64,000 nt of DNA. Source: CAVVEQ01 sp963806635 (GTDB lineage: Bacteria; Chloroflexota; Anaerolineae; Anaerolineales; Anaerolineaceae). The translations under genes and the position numbers were made by a program. The stretch spans positions 930,001 through 994,000 of the forward strand of contig CAWDZA010000015.1 in NCBI GenBank assembly GCA_963806635.1. Direction: 5' to 3'. Positions 17,011 to 24,589 of the stretch are shown here, in pieces (positions within the stretch are counted from its first letter, which is position 1; every line of letters starts with the position of its first letter). The notes under the pieces were generated by a model that worked only from the letters and a program-made list of their open reading frames with translations, made no database searches and was not told the origin of the DNA.

Positions 17011-18047
17011 TCCCGTTCCCGTTCCTTTTCCACGAGGGCGATCAATGATTCTGGCTGATGGTCGAAGTCCTTCCATTTCCGTTCGCCGTTGATGATTTCC
17101 TTTAAGGTTCTGGTGAATATTGTGTTAACCGGCGTTAGGATTCCATTTTCCTTCCCTTTTCGGGCAACCACCCCATTTAAATAATCCACCTCCGAGTTTT
17201 TAGAGCCTGACTGAATCTCGATGAGAAATGAGGGTTTCTTGTTTCCCCTCCCCCCGGCAAGGATGCCTCCAAAAAGCTCCTGCCCAAGCGGCCCTGAAAT
17301 GCGGCTTCCCAGTGCAAGCAGTTTGACCAGTGTTCCGGGGAGGTTCTCAACCTTGATCCCCATGGCGCGCATCACAGCTCGCGTCTCCCTCAACTGCTCC
17401 ATTTCAAGGCTAAAAAGACGCTTGTCTTTGAATATCTCGGCAGGGGTCATATTCAGGATCGCTGCGGATGCGTTGGCAGGCAGGTTGGTTAGCAGCTTGG
17501 ACCATTTCATATTTGCAATGCTTTTGAACCGTTTTGCCTTCAATCCAGCCTTTGTAAATGCATCCACAACCTGTGCGACAAGAGGAGAATTTCCCGCGAT
17601 ACCCACCCCGCGCAATTTCTCCACGGTGATGATCCCGGGCGTTTCCCTGCCAATGGCGGTGGTCACTGATCCGGCGATCACCCTTTCCTGGCTGAAAACC
17701 TTCGCCAGCAAGCCCTCATTCTCAACGCCATTTTGCAGGCAGACGATCGGAGGAAGAGCGGCTGCCTCACTTTGTATAGAATGAAGGAAGGTTTGGGTAT
17801 CGTAGGATTTGACTGCCAGTATTCCAAAATCGAAAGGTCCTTCGATTACAGCACTTGAGATGGAGGTGCATACTCTCAATCCGCTTACCTTCTGTACGAT
17901 CTCCTTCCGATAAAGAGAAATCCCTGTCCTCAATAAGGAATCCGCGGTGGATTCCCGTTCCAAAAATACGACCTGGTTTCCCGAAAGGATCAAGCTGGCG
18001 CCGAAATAGGATCCGATTGCGCCTGCGCCAAAAATGACAATTTTCAT
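17007..18047 (-). CDS. Ketopantoate reductase family protein (PanE/ApbA-like)
   Basis: The 346-residue NADP-dependent reductase begins MKIVIFGAGAIGSYFGA, the GxGxxG Rossmann motif of PanE. The central segment CLQNGVENEGLL and the C-terminal MKWSKLLTNLPANA (with the conserved Lys and Asn) fit 2-dehydropantoate 2-reductase, which makes pantoate for coenzyme A. The family contains other hydroxyacid reductases, so the substrate is not certain. It is longer than typical PanE by roughly 40 residues, mainly before the C-terminus. I use ATG 18047, which has GAGGAA upstream. It lies between fmt and the GH13 gene in one operon. Confidence 0.78.
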   Translation of the reverse strand: MKIVIFGAGAIGSYFGASLILSGNQVVFLERESTADSLLRTGISLYRKEIVQKVSGLRVCTSISSAVIEGPFDFGILAVKSYDTQTFLHSIQSEAAALPPIVCLQNGVENEGLLAKVFSQERVIAGSVTTAIGRETPGIITVEKLRGVGIAGNSPLVAQVVDAFTKAGLKAKRFKSIANMKWSKLLTNLPANASAAILNMTPAEIFKDKRLFSLEMEQLRETRAVMRAMGIKVENLPGTLVKLLALGSRISGPLGQELFGGILAGGRGNKKPSFLIEIQSGSKNSEVDYLNGVVARKGKENGILTPVNTIFTRTLKEIINGERKWKDFDHQPESLIALVEKERERE

Positions 18048-18090
18048 GTATTTTTCCTCAACCAATAAATTCTTTGAGAATACCCAACTT

Positions 18091-19005
18091 CTATTCGACC
18101 CAATGCCGGAATCCGTTTAAGAATACTTTTCCATTCATTGGCTTTTTTCCTGCTGGCTGAAGTTCTTCTATCAGTAAATCTCCCTCGCTTGTACCGATTG
18201 CCGGAAACCCCTGAACAATTCCCCGCCTACCCTGGGCCAGGATTCCTGAAGGGATCGCTCGGGCTTGAAGAATTTTCATCTCCAGGTCACCGATCATGAT
18301 CCGGCTGCCTGGCCAGGGGAAGTACGCCCGAACCCGCCTTGCCAGTTGTTCAGCCGGTTCATTGAAAACCAATCCGCTGCTCTGCTTTTCGATTTTCGGT
18401 GCGTAAGTTGCCCTGGTCTCATCCTGGGGGTGGAGTGTGATCCTGCCTGCAAAAACCTCTGGCAGGCACTCCCCCAGGAGCGCTGCACCTGCCTCTGCCA
18501 GCCGGGTGCTGAAGGACTCGGTTGTGTCTTGCGCTTCAATCAGGATCTCGCGTTGTTTATAGATCCCTCCCGTATCGATCCCAGCATCCATCTTCATGAT
18601 GGTAATTCCGCTGAAAGTATCACCCGCCAGGATGGCAGCCTGAATGGGAGCCGCACCCCGCCAGCGTGGGAGCAGGGACGCGTGTACGTTTATACATCCG
18701 AATTTTGGCAAATCCAGTATGTTTTGACGAAGTATCATCCCGAAGGCAGCCACCACGATTGCATCCGGATTCCACGCCTTCAAACGGTCGATAACGCCTT
18801 CATCTTTCAGGCGGTTTGGTTGCATAATATCCAACCCGTATTCCCTGGCAGCCACCTTCACTGCAGGCGGTGACATTAAATTCCCTCTCCCGGAAGGCCG
18901 ATCGGGTTGAGTGATCACTCCCATTACATGAAAGTTTTCTGCCAGATATTGAAGTGTCGGCACGGCAAAATCCGGCGACCCCATGAACACAATACGCTCA
19001 GACAT
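18091..19005 (-). CDS. fmt: Methionyl-tRNA formyltransferase
   Basis: The 304-residue enzyme transfers a formyl group from 10-formyl-THF to initiator Met-tRNA. N-terminal VFMGSPDFAVPTLQYL, then the formyl-THF-binding and catalytic segment (INVHASLLPRWRGAAPIQ with the Asn/His catalytic residues), and KMDAGIDTGGI are all standard; the C-terminal anticodon-side domain is present. The partner def (peptide deformylase) is not adjacent. A TAAAAT box ends 7 bases before the ATG and there is no Shine-Dalgarno sequence, so the mRNA is probably leaderless. It heads the four-gene minus-strand operon. Confidence 0.95.
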   Translation of the reverse strand: MSERIVFMGSPDFAVPTLQYLAENFHVMGVITQPDRPSGRGNLMSPPAVKVAAREYGLDIMQPNRLKDEGVIDRLKAWNPDAIVVAAFGMILRQNILDLPKFGCINVHASLLPRWRGAAPIQAAILAGDTFSGITIMKMDAGIDTGGIYKQREILIEAQDTTESFSTRLAEAGAALLGECLPEVFAGRITLHPQDETRATYAPKIEKQSSGLVFNEPAEQLARRVRAYFPWPGSRIMIGDLEMKILQARAIPSGILAQGRRGIVQGFPAIGTSEGDLLIEELQPAGKKPMNGKVFLNGFRHWVE

Positions 19006-19012
19006 GCTTGGG

Positions 19013-19018
19013 ATTTTA
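19013..19018 (-). promoter_or_regulatory. -10 box of fmt, leaderless arrangement
   Basis: TAAAAT on the minus strand, then CCCAAGC (7 bases), then the fmt ATG. No -35 at standard spacing and no Shine-Dalgarno sequence are visible. Confidence 0.5.
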
Positions 19019-19158
19019 ACACATCGGGTGAACGATAAACCCTGATGATCAAGTCACTTCCGCTCGGAAAATAATTCAATATCGAAGTCTCTACAAACCA
19101 GCGCGGATTTATATTTCCGCGATACAATCCTCTGAGATTCTTCTCACAAGGAGCAGGG

Positions 19159-19404
19159 ATGGATTCAAAAATCATCATCTATGGGACTTCATGGTGCTGG
19201 TCTTCAAAACGCGCACGCGGGATATTTGACAAGAATAATATTGAGTACGAATGGATCGATATTGACGAAAATGAGGAAGGTGCACAAAAGGTAATGGAGC
19301 TCAATCGGGGATATCGCAGCGTTCCCACGATCGTGTTTCCGGATGGATCCTGCCTGACCGAGCCTTCGGATACTGAATTGAAATCCCGATTAAATGTGGA
19401 ATAG
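19159..19404 (+). CDS. Glutaredoxin-like protein with a CxxS active site
   Basis: The 81-residue thioredoxin-fold protein has the N-terminal beta-alpha-beta pattern IIIYGTSWCWSSKRAR, with the active site Cys13-Trp-Ser-Ser16, and the cis-proline loop RSVPTIVFPDGS. This is the size and layout of mycoredoxin/NrdH-like proteins, but the second cysteine is replaced by serine, so it would work by a monothiol mechanism. A ribosome site (AAGGAGC) precedes the ATG, and TACAAT at 19123-19128 may be its -10 box. It is divergent from fmt and single-gene. Confidence 0.82.
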   Translation: MDSKIIIYGTSWCWSSKRARGIFDKNNIEYEWIDIDENEEGAQKVMELNRGYRSVPTIVFPDGSCLTEPSDTELKSRLNVE

Positions 19405-19412
19405 AGAATCCA

Positions 19413-19443
19413 TCGGTAAAGAAATTATTTTCTCCTATACCGA
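19413..19443. terminator. Candidate hairpin between convergent genes
   Basis: TCGGTA...TACCGA with an inner AGAAA/TTTCT stem lies just after the glutaredoxin-like stop and covers the stop of the convergent small membrane-protein gene. It has internal loops and no long T-run; a weak terminator at most. Confidence 0.3.
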
Positions 19444-19643
19444 CCGGTTATTAAAAAAACCAACCCGATCCCAAGAAGGAGACCGGCAGTGACCAATACC
19501 GGTGCGATTGAATCCCCTTTTTGTTCAAGGATCACCCTCTTTTGGGTACGCAGGCGTTGATTCAGCCTTTCCACAAAATCAGGGTCCGGCTTCACCGGCA
19601 CTATATTTCGTTTCAAATTCAACTCAAAATCTGAATACTCCAT
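19425..19643 (-). CDS. Small single-span membrane protein downstream of degV
   Basis: The 72-residue product starts MEYSDFELNLKRNIVPVKPD, continues with a charged amphipathic stretch (DPDFVERLNQRLRTQKR) and ends in one hydrophobic helix (about residues 45-66) plus GRYRRK. I chose ATG 19643; the longer reading from 19697 would overlap degV and lacks support. No family is recognised. Small membrane proteins downstream of ECF sigma genes are sometimes anti-sigma factors, but no zinc-finger or other anti-sigma motif is visible, so this stays hypothetical. Confidence 0.5.
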   Translation of the reverse strand: MEYSDFELNLKRNIVPVKPDPDFVERLNQRLRTQKRVILEQKGDSIAPVLVTAGLLLGIGLVFLITGRYRRK

Positions 19644-19659
19644 ACTCCACCCCAAATTC

Positions 19660-20511
19660 TTAACTTGTAGGTTTAACTGGCACAGCCACAATCCCAATCG
19701 TCTGCGGCCCCAGGTTGGCAGCTACCGGTATGCTAAGGTCGGTAATGATGATATCTCGGTGGTTGAACAAATTTCTGGCCTTCTCCAACAGCGCCTGAGA
19801 TGTGGGAAGATCATCCGCGTGGACAATTGCCAGGTCCACTTTTTCTCTCCCGACCCGCTCTTTTACAGTCTCCAGGATGCGATCCAGAGATTTTTGCCTG
19901 GTCCGCACCTTGTCACTAATTTGTAGCAGTCCATCCTTCAGAACGATTATCGGCTTGATTTTTATCAACGCCGACATCAAACTGGTGAGCGCGTTAACCC
20001 GCCCGTTCATGCGCGCAAACTCGAGGTTATCGATGGTGAAGATCACGGTTAGGTTTTTCCGCATTTCCTCAAGCCGGTCGATTATTTCCTTAAGAGATTT
20101 CCCCCCCATGTCCAGCTCCCGCACCTCACGGCACATGAATCCCATCGCTGCAGACCCAGCCCCGGAATCGAAGGGCAGAATATCCAACTCTCCCTTCAAC
20201 TCCTTGGCTGCCATTTGAATAACGTCAAAAGTTCCGGACATTTTACTGGAAACATGGATGGAAATGATCTTGTCGGTTCGGGTGGCAATTTTCCGATAAA
20301 ACTCAACGACCTGGGCGGGCGAAGGCAGAGAAGACTTGGGGATGATGTTCTTTTCCTTCACTAAATTGTAAAAATTATTCAAATCGATATTCACCCCCTG
20401 TGTGAAAACTTCCTCGCCAAACCGAACCATGAGAGGGATTAGCTCGATACTGTATTTCTGAAACCACTCCTGGGGCATATCAATTGCACCGTCAGTCACA
20501 ATTTTCAGCAT
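19660..20511 (-). CDS. DegV family fatty acid-binding protein
   Basis: The 283-residue protein is a DegV/FakB-type two-domain lipid-binding protein: KIVTDGAIDMP at the start, the loop KSSLPSPAQVVEFY and the ligand-carboxylate region HVSSKMSGTFDVIQ. In Gram-positives FakB presents fatty acids to the kinase FakA; no FakA is in the window. One unusual point is TDGAIDMP where most family members read TDSxxDLP, so an expected Ser is Gly or Ala here. The gene begins 2 bases after the sigma-factor stop, so the two are co-transcribed. Confidence 0.85.
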   Translation of the reverse strand: MLKIVTDGAIDMPQEWFQKYSIELIPLMVRFGEEVFTQGVNIDLNNFYNLVKEKNIIPKSSLPSPAQVVEFYRKIATRTDKIISIHVSSKMSGTFDVIQMAAKELKGELDILPFDSGAGSAAMGFMCREVRELDMGGKSLKEIIDRLEEMRKNLTVIFTIDNLEFARMNGRVNALTSLMSALIKIKPIIVLKDGLLQISDKVRTRQKSLDRILETVKERVGREKVDLAIVHADDLPTSQALLEKARNLFNHRDIIITDLSIPVAANLGPQTIGIVAVPVKPTS

Positions 20512-20513
20512 AG

Positions 20514-21083
20514 CTACCTCTCATTCTGGTCGATTTTTAGGCGGAGGTTTTCCAAAGTCCGGTGATAAAGACTCTTGATCGCTCCTTCGCTGCGGTTCAT
20601 GATCAAGGCGATTTCCGCGTTGGGTAATCCTTCAACGAATTTTAATATGATGAGATGCTGCCTCTCCGCTGGTAGACCGCGGATGAGAAGGATCAGGTGT
20701 TCCGATTCCTGGTTCCGCAGCAGCGCTGATTCCGGTTGTTCGCCCTTATAAGGCAGATCAATGTGATCCTCAAGCGGTACTTCTTTTCTCCTGGAGTTAT
20801 CCCTGTGCCAGTTGGCCACCATGTTGTGCGCGATCCGGTACAGCCATGCGGAAAAGGGAACTCCCTTTTGCTCGTATCTCTGGATGGAACCCATCGCGCG
20901 GTAAAAGATCCTGGCAGTCAGGTCTTCTGCATCTGAGGAATTTCCCGTGCGGTAATACACGTAGTTATAGATCCTCGTAACGTGTAATTGATACAACTGG
21001 CTGAAGGCTTCCTTGTCGCCTGAAATTGCATCCTGCAGGATCAGTTCTTCCTGTTCCGCGGAGAATTCCAACCGACCTTCCAT
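20514..21083 (-). CDS. ECF-type RNA polymerase sigma factor
   Basis: The 189-residue sigma-70-like factor has region 2 (RIYNYVYYRTGNSSDAEDLT, then FSAWLYRIAHNMVANWHRD) and region 4 (LKFVEGLPNAEIALIMNRS, EGAIKSLYHRTLENLR). Regions 1 and 3 are missing, the ECF layout. It directs core RNA polymerase to an alternative promoter set. AGGTGA about 9 bases before ATG supports the start. degV follows by 2 bases and a small membrane protein comes after that. No clear anti-sigma partner is present, so its control is unknown. Confidence 0.87.
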   Translation of the reverse strand: MEGRLEFSAEQEELILQDAISGDKEAFSQLYQLHVTRIYNYVYYRTGNSSDAEDLTARIFYRAMGSIQRYEQKGVPFSAWLYRIAHNMVANWHRDNSRRKEVPLEDHIDLPYKGEQPESALLRNQESEHLILLIRGLPAERQHLIILKFVEGLPNAEIALIMNRSEGAIKSLYHRTLENLRLKIDQNER

Positions 21084-21249
21084 TAGTTGTTCACCTGTAT
21101 TAACACTAAGATGCCTTTAAAGTATCACGATCCTGGGGGATTCGAAGCTAACTATACCAAAAACGGGGAATTAATCCAGAAAGTCATCCAATAAATCATT
21201 AGCCATTTATTACCACCCGTATTGTTAAACCATTCAAAAATACTCGTCC

Positions 21250-21278
21250 TTGACCGATTTCTAGCCGTGGGCTACAAT
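21250..21278 (+). promoter_or_regulatory. Sigma-70 promoter of the glyA-gcvT fusion
   Basis: TTGACC (21250-21255), a 17-base spacer and TACAAT (21273-21278) form a near-consensus housekeeping promoter. Transcription should start near 21285, giving a leader of roughly 130 bases. Confidence 0.8.
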
Positions 21279-21345
21279 CTCAGTGGGAATACCGCAGGCA
21301 AGAATGCCAATCCTGAAAAAACGGTACGGTACCCACGTACAACAT

Positions 21346-21390
21346 CGCTTATCCAGCCTTGGTTCCGTAGGTCTGATAAGTGATTTTTTT
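21346..21390 (+). promoter_or_regulatory. Attenuator-like terminator hairpin in the glyA-gcvT leader
   Basis: CGCTTATC (21346-21353) pairs with GATAAGTG (21375-21382) including one G-T pair; inside lie a 3x3 internal loop and CCT/AGG. The 3' arm is followed by ATTTTTTT (T-run 21384-21390). A terminator here would stop transcription before the gene, so it must be conditional. TACGG at 21325-21329 can pair with CCGTA at 21365-21369 in the hairpin and is a possible alternative pairing. Confidence 0.6.
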
Positions 21391-21399
21391 AATTTCATC

Positions 21400-21411
21400 C
21401 GCCTGGAGGCG
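21400..21411 (+). promoter_or_regulatory. Hairpin sequestering the glyA-gcvT ribosome site
   Basis: CGCC-TGGA-GGCG: a 4-bp GC stem whose loop and 3' arm contain the GGAGG ribosome-binding sequence, 8 bases before the ATG at 21417. It could add a translational layer of control. Confidence 0.4.
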
Positions 21412-21416
21412 TTTTC

Positions 21417-24400
21417 ATGAGTGATTTTCTCTTTAATGGTAAATTATCCGAACTCGACCCCGATGTGGAGGGTCTGATTGGTTTTGAGAAAGCCCGTCAA
21501 CAGCGTAAATTGATCATGATCCCCTCCGAGAGCCAGGCGCCGGATGCGGTGCTCGAAGCTTTGGGATCGGTTTTTCAAAACATCTATGCCGAGGGATACC
21601 CGGATGAAGAAACCCGCTGGATGGATGAGAGTGAGATCCTGGATTACACAGCCCGGCTGAATCATTACCGACGCTATGCCGATCCCCGTTACTATAAAGG
21701 CGTTGAGTACGCTGATATCGTGGAATCCCTCGCCCGCCGGCGCTGCGCAGAAGCCTTCGCCACCGATGCCTACCCAGCCGATAGCATCTTCGCCAATATC
21801 CAGCCGCTCTCTGGCGCGCCGGCCAACAACGCGGTCTATACTGCCCTTGTCAACCCGGGCGATACGATTCTGGGAATGAACCTGCTGCATGGCGGGCATC
21901 TCTCCCACGGTTCGTCGGTGAACCGCTCGGGGAAATTGTTCAAGGTCATTCACTATAATGTCGATGCTTCCACCGAGCAGATCGATTACGACGCGGTGGA
22001 AAAACTAGCTCGTGAAAATTCCCCCAGGATCATCATCGCCGGGTATTCCTCCTATCCCTGGGTACCGGATTACGCCCGCTTTCGCCAGATCGCCGATTCT
22101 GTGGGTGCCATCCTGCTGGCAGATATTTCCCATATCGCCGGTATGACCGCCGCAGGTGTTATTGCCTCCCCGGTTGGGTATGCCCAAGTGATCTCATTCA
22201 CCACCCATAAAACCCTGTGCGGTCCACGGGGAGCCTGCATCCTAACCACAGATGCAGCCCTTGCCAAAAAGATCGATCGGGCAGTCTTCCCCGGTGAACA
22301 GGGCGGTCCGCATGTGAATGTCTTTGCCGCCCTGGCAACTTCTTTCAAATTTGCCCGCACCGAGAAATTCCGCGAGCTGCAGCGCCAGATCGTGAAGAAC
22401 TGTGTGGTCCTCACCAATCGCCTGCAGGAAAGAGGGTTCCGCATCCCCTTTGGGGGAACGAACACCCACCTCACCAATGTGGACTGTAAAACAATTATCG
22501 GTAGTGATGGCACACCGCTCTCCGGCGATATGGCCGCGCGGGTTCTGGACCTGGCAGGGATCGTCTGCAACCGCAACACCATCCCGGGTGATAAGACCGC
22601 CCTTTTCGCTTCGGGTATCCGCCTGGGCACCCCCTGGATCACCCAGCTTGGTTTCAAGGAAGATGATGTTATCCAGGTCGCAGAGATTATTGCGGACGTG
22701 CTGGGTGCGATGAAACCCTATTCGATCGAAACCCGCCAGGGACCTGCTATCCGGGCGAAAATAGACTTCGAGATCCTCGAAATGGCAAAAGCGAAGGTCG
22801 CTTCCCTGGTTGAATCCGTGTGTGGCGAAAATGATTCCTCCAACCTGCCCTACCCGCATCAGTTCTCCTTGCAGGATAAATTTTCAGGAATCGGTGGCAA
22901 AGTATCCTTTAACCTCTCCGGTAAGGGGCTTACCCAATTCCTGAATTTTGTCTTCTCTGAAGATATCGAACCGCTCGCCGCAGGGAAATCACAATTTACA
23001 TCGATGTGGACGCCAAAAGGCAAGGTCGATTGTGTGCTTGCCTGTGTCTCTCCAGACCTTTACCAGGTTACTTATGCACAGAATGATGCGTCTCTGGCAG
23101 CCGCATGGCTCCGCGATCTTTCCGATGGATACACCGCCTTCGACGAAGATATCACCCGCAGATTACCCGGACCGATCAGTGTGCTGGAAGCCTCCCCGTC
23201 TCCTGCGGAAGAAAATAAACCGCAGAATCCTGAAAACCGCAAACCTTATTACTTGGGGTTGGTAAAATCATCTTTCCGGTCCCAGCCACTTTTCAAATGG
23301 GTCGTCAATGAATCGGACGAGCCCAAAAAGACACCGCTATTTGAGACCCACGTCCGTATGGGCGCAAAGATGGTACCTTTCGCTGGCTGGGAGATGCCTG
23401 TCTGGTATACCTCGGTCGTTGAGGAACACCTTGCCACCCGCCGGTCAGCCGGTTTGTTTGATGTTTCTCATATGGGTGTTTTCCAGGCGGAAGGTATCTG
23501 GGCGGGCATTTTCCTGGATTCGGTCTGTGGGAATGACATCCTCGCCCTCCAGGTGGGCGAATCCTGCTACACGCATTTTCTTGATCCCAAGGCTGCCGTG
23601 ATCGACGATTGCCTGGTCTATCGCCGCAGCCCGGAAAAATACCTTATCGTGGTCAACGCTTCCAATAACGATAAGGATTGGGCTTGGTTGAAGGCTGTTC
23701 AAGCAGGTGTAGTCTGCGTGGATCCGGATATTCCCGGCGCTGCCGTGTTTGGCAGGCAGGTGGTGCTGCGCAACCTGCGCGACCCGCGCGAGGGAATCGA
23801 TATGCGCGTGGATATCGCCCTGCAGGGACCGAAATCCCGAGAGATCCTTCTCTCCCTTGGCTGCACTCCAACGGATCGAAAAAAAGTGATGACATTGAAA
23901 CGTACCGAGCTGTGTGAGGCTGTCATTGGAAATTTCGACATGGTCGTTTCACGCACCGGATACACCGGTGAAAAAATGGCTTTCGAGTTGTTCGTCCACC
24001 CTGAAAAAGCCGTTGCGCTGTGGGACGCGCTCCTTGCTGCCGGTTCCCCGCTGGGTTTAAAGCCCTGCGGGTTGGGCGCGCGTGATTCCCTGCGTACGGA
24101 AGCTGGCCTGCCCCTCTACGGGCACGAATTTACGGAGGAAGGCTCATTAGGCGTGGCTGAGGGAGGTTTTAGCTCGTATGTAAAAACCTATAAACCCTGG
24201 TTTATCGGCCGGAAAACCTTCATCGAAAAGGAATCTCAGCGAAGCAAAGTGGTGGCCCGTTTTCGTTTTACCGAAAAAGCGGTACGCATGGCTCACAACA
24301 GCGACCCAGTGCTGGATGCCAAAGGCCGGGTGATCGGCTGGGTTACAAGCTGCGCAGTCGATTCAGAAGGTTACCTGACTGGTCAGGCCTTCATCGAAGT

Positions 24401-24545
24401 CAAATCTGCGGTCGAGGGTACCCTAATCTCAGTATTTCAGAGCGCCGCCAAAACTCCCTCACCAGCACCTGCCGATCTTCACCCGGGTGATCGCGTCTCG
24501 CTGCCAACGCCTGCCGTGATCGTTTCCCGATTTCCGAAGCTCTAA
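21417..24545 (+). CDS. Serine hydroxymethyltransferase-aminomethyltransferase fusion (GlyA-GcvT)
   Basis: The 1042-residue chain is uninterrupted. Residues 1-470 are serine hydroxymethyltransferase: PSESQAPDAVLEALGSVFQN, HGGHLSHGS, and the PLP lysine Lys265 in TTHKTLCGPRGA (Cys replaces the usual Arg after Leu). Residues about 490-590 look like a degenerate GcvT/YgfZ folate-domain (LAAGKSQFTSMWTPKGKVDC). Residues about 640-1042 are glycine-cleavage T-protein: GAKMVPFAGWEMPVWY, SAGLFDVSHMG, the catalytic-type Asp in IDDCLVYR near 730, SRTGYTGE and LGARDSLRTEAGLPLYGHE. One chain thus joins the two enzymes that make 5,10-methylene-THF from serine and glycine. gcvH and gcvP are not adjacent. Confidence 0.9.
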   Translation: MSDFLFNGKLSELDPDVEGLIGFEKARQQRKLIMIPSESQAPDAVLEALGSVFQNIYAEGYPDEETRWMDESEILDYTARLNHYRRYADPRYYKGVEYADIVESLARRRCAEAFATDAYPADSIFANIQPLSGAPANNAVYTALVNPGDTILGMNLLHGGHLSHGSSVNRSGKLFKVIHYNVDASTEQIDYDAVEKLARENSPRIIIAGYSSYPWVPDYARFRQIADSVGAILLADISHIAGMTAAGVIASPVGYAQVISFTTHKTLCGPRGACILTTDAALAKKIDRAVFPGEQGGPHVNVFAALATSFKFARTEKFRELQRQIVKNCVVLTNRLQERGFRIPFGGTNTHLTNVDCKTIIGSDGTPLSGDMAARVLDLAGIVCNRNTIPGDKTALFASGIRLGTPWITQLGFKEDDVIQVAEIIADVLGAMKPYSIETRQGPAIRAKIDFEILEMAKAKVASLVESVCGENDSSNLPYPHQFSLQDKFSGIGGKVSFNLSGKGLTQFLNFVFSEDIEPLAAGKSQFTSMWTPKGKVDCVLACVSPDLYQVTYAQNDASLAAAWLRDLSDGYTAFDEDITRRLPGPISVLEASPSPAEENKPQNPENRKPYYLGLVKSSFRSQPLFKWVVNESDEPKKTPLFETHVRMGAKMVPFAGWEMPVWYTSVVEEHLATRRSAGLFDVSHMGVFQAEGIWAGIFLDSVCGNDILALQVGESCYTHFLDPKAAVIDDCLVYRRSPEKYLIVVNASNNDKDWAWLKAVQAGVVCVDPDIPGAAVFGRQVVLRNLRDPREGIDMRVDIALQGPKSREILLSLGCTPTDRKKVMTLKRTELCEAVIGNFDMVVSRTGYTGEKMAFELFVHPEKAVALWDALLAAGSPLGLKPCGLGARDSLRTEAGLPLYGHEFTEEGSLGVAEGGFSSYVKTYKPWFIGRKTFIEKESQRSKVVARFRFTEKAVRMAHNSDPVLDAKGRVIGWVTSCAVDSEGYLTGQAFIEVKSAVEGTLISVFQSAAKTPSPAPADLHPGDRVSLPTPAVIVSRFPKL

Positions 24546-24589
24546 ATATTTTTACATCGGGCCCAATATTTTAATCTTAAGGAGAGTTC

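Larger units (their letters stand above)
21084..21416 (+). other. Intergenic region: sigma-factor upstream and glyA-gcvT leader
   Basis: This is the only gap over 300 bases. The first 165 bases, upstream of the divergent sigma-factor gene, are A+T-rich and show no gene, tRNA or clear repeat. The rest holds a sigma-70-type promoter, a leader of about 130 bases with a terminator-like hairpin and T-run, and a small hairpin over the ribosome site of the glyA-gcvT fusion. These parts are listed separately. Confidence 0.8.

Noticed and set aside
21279..21416. Known riboswitch (ZTP/pfl, glycine, THF, SAM-I) or T-box in the glyA-gcvT leader
   Set aside because: Short resemblances exist (GTGGGAATACC, CCGCCTGG, ATGCCAATCCTG, CTTATC), but the obligatory core pairs of each class (ZTP GGGTCG stem, glycine CTCTC/GAGAG, SAM-I GGCAACC, T-box TGGNACCGCG) are missing.
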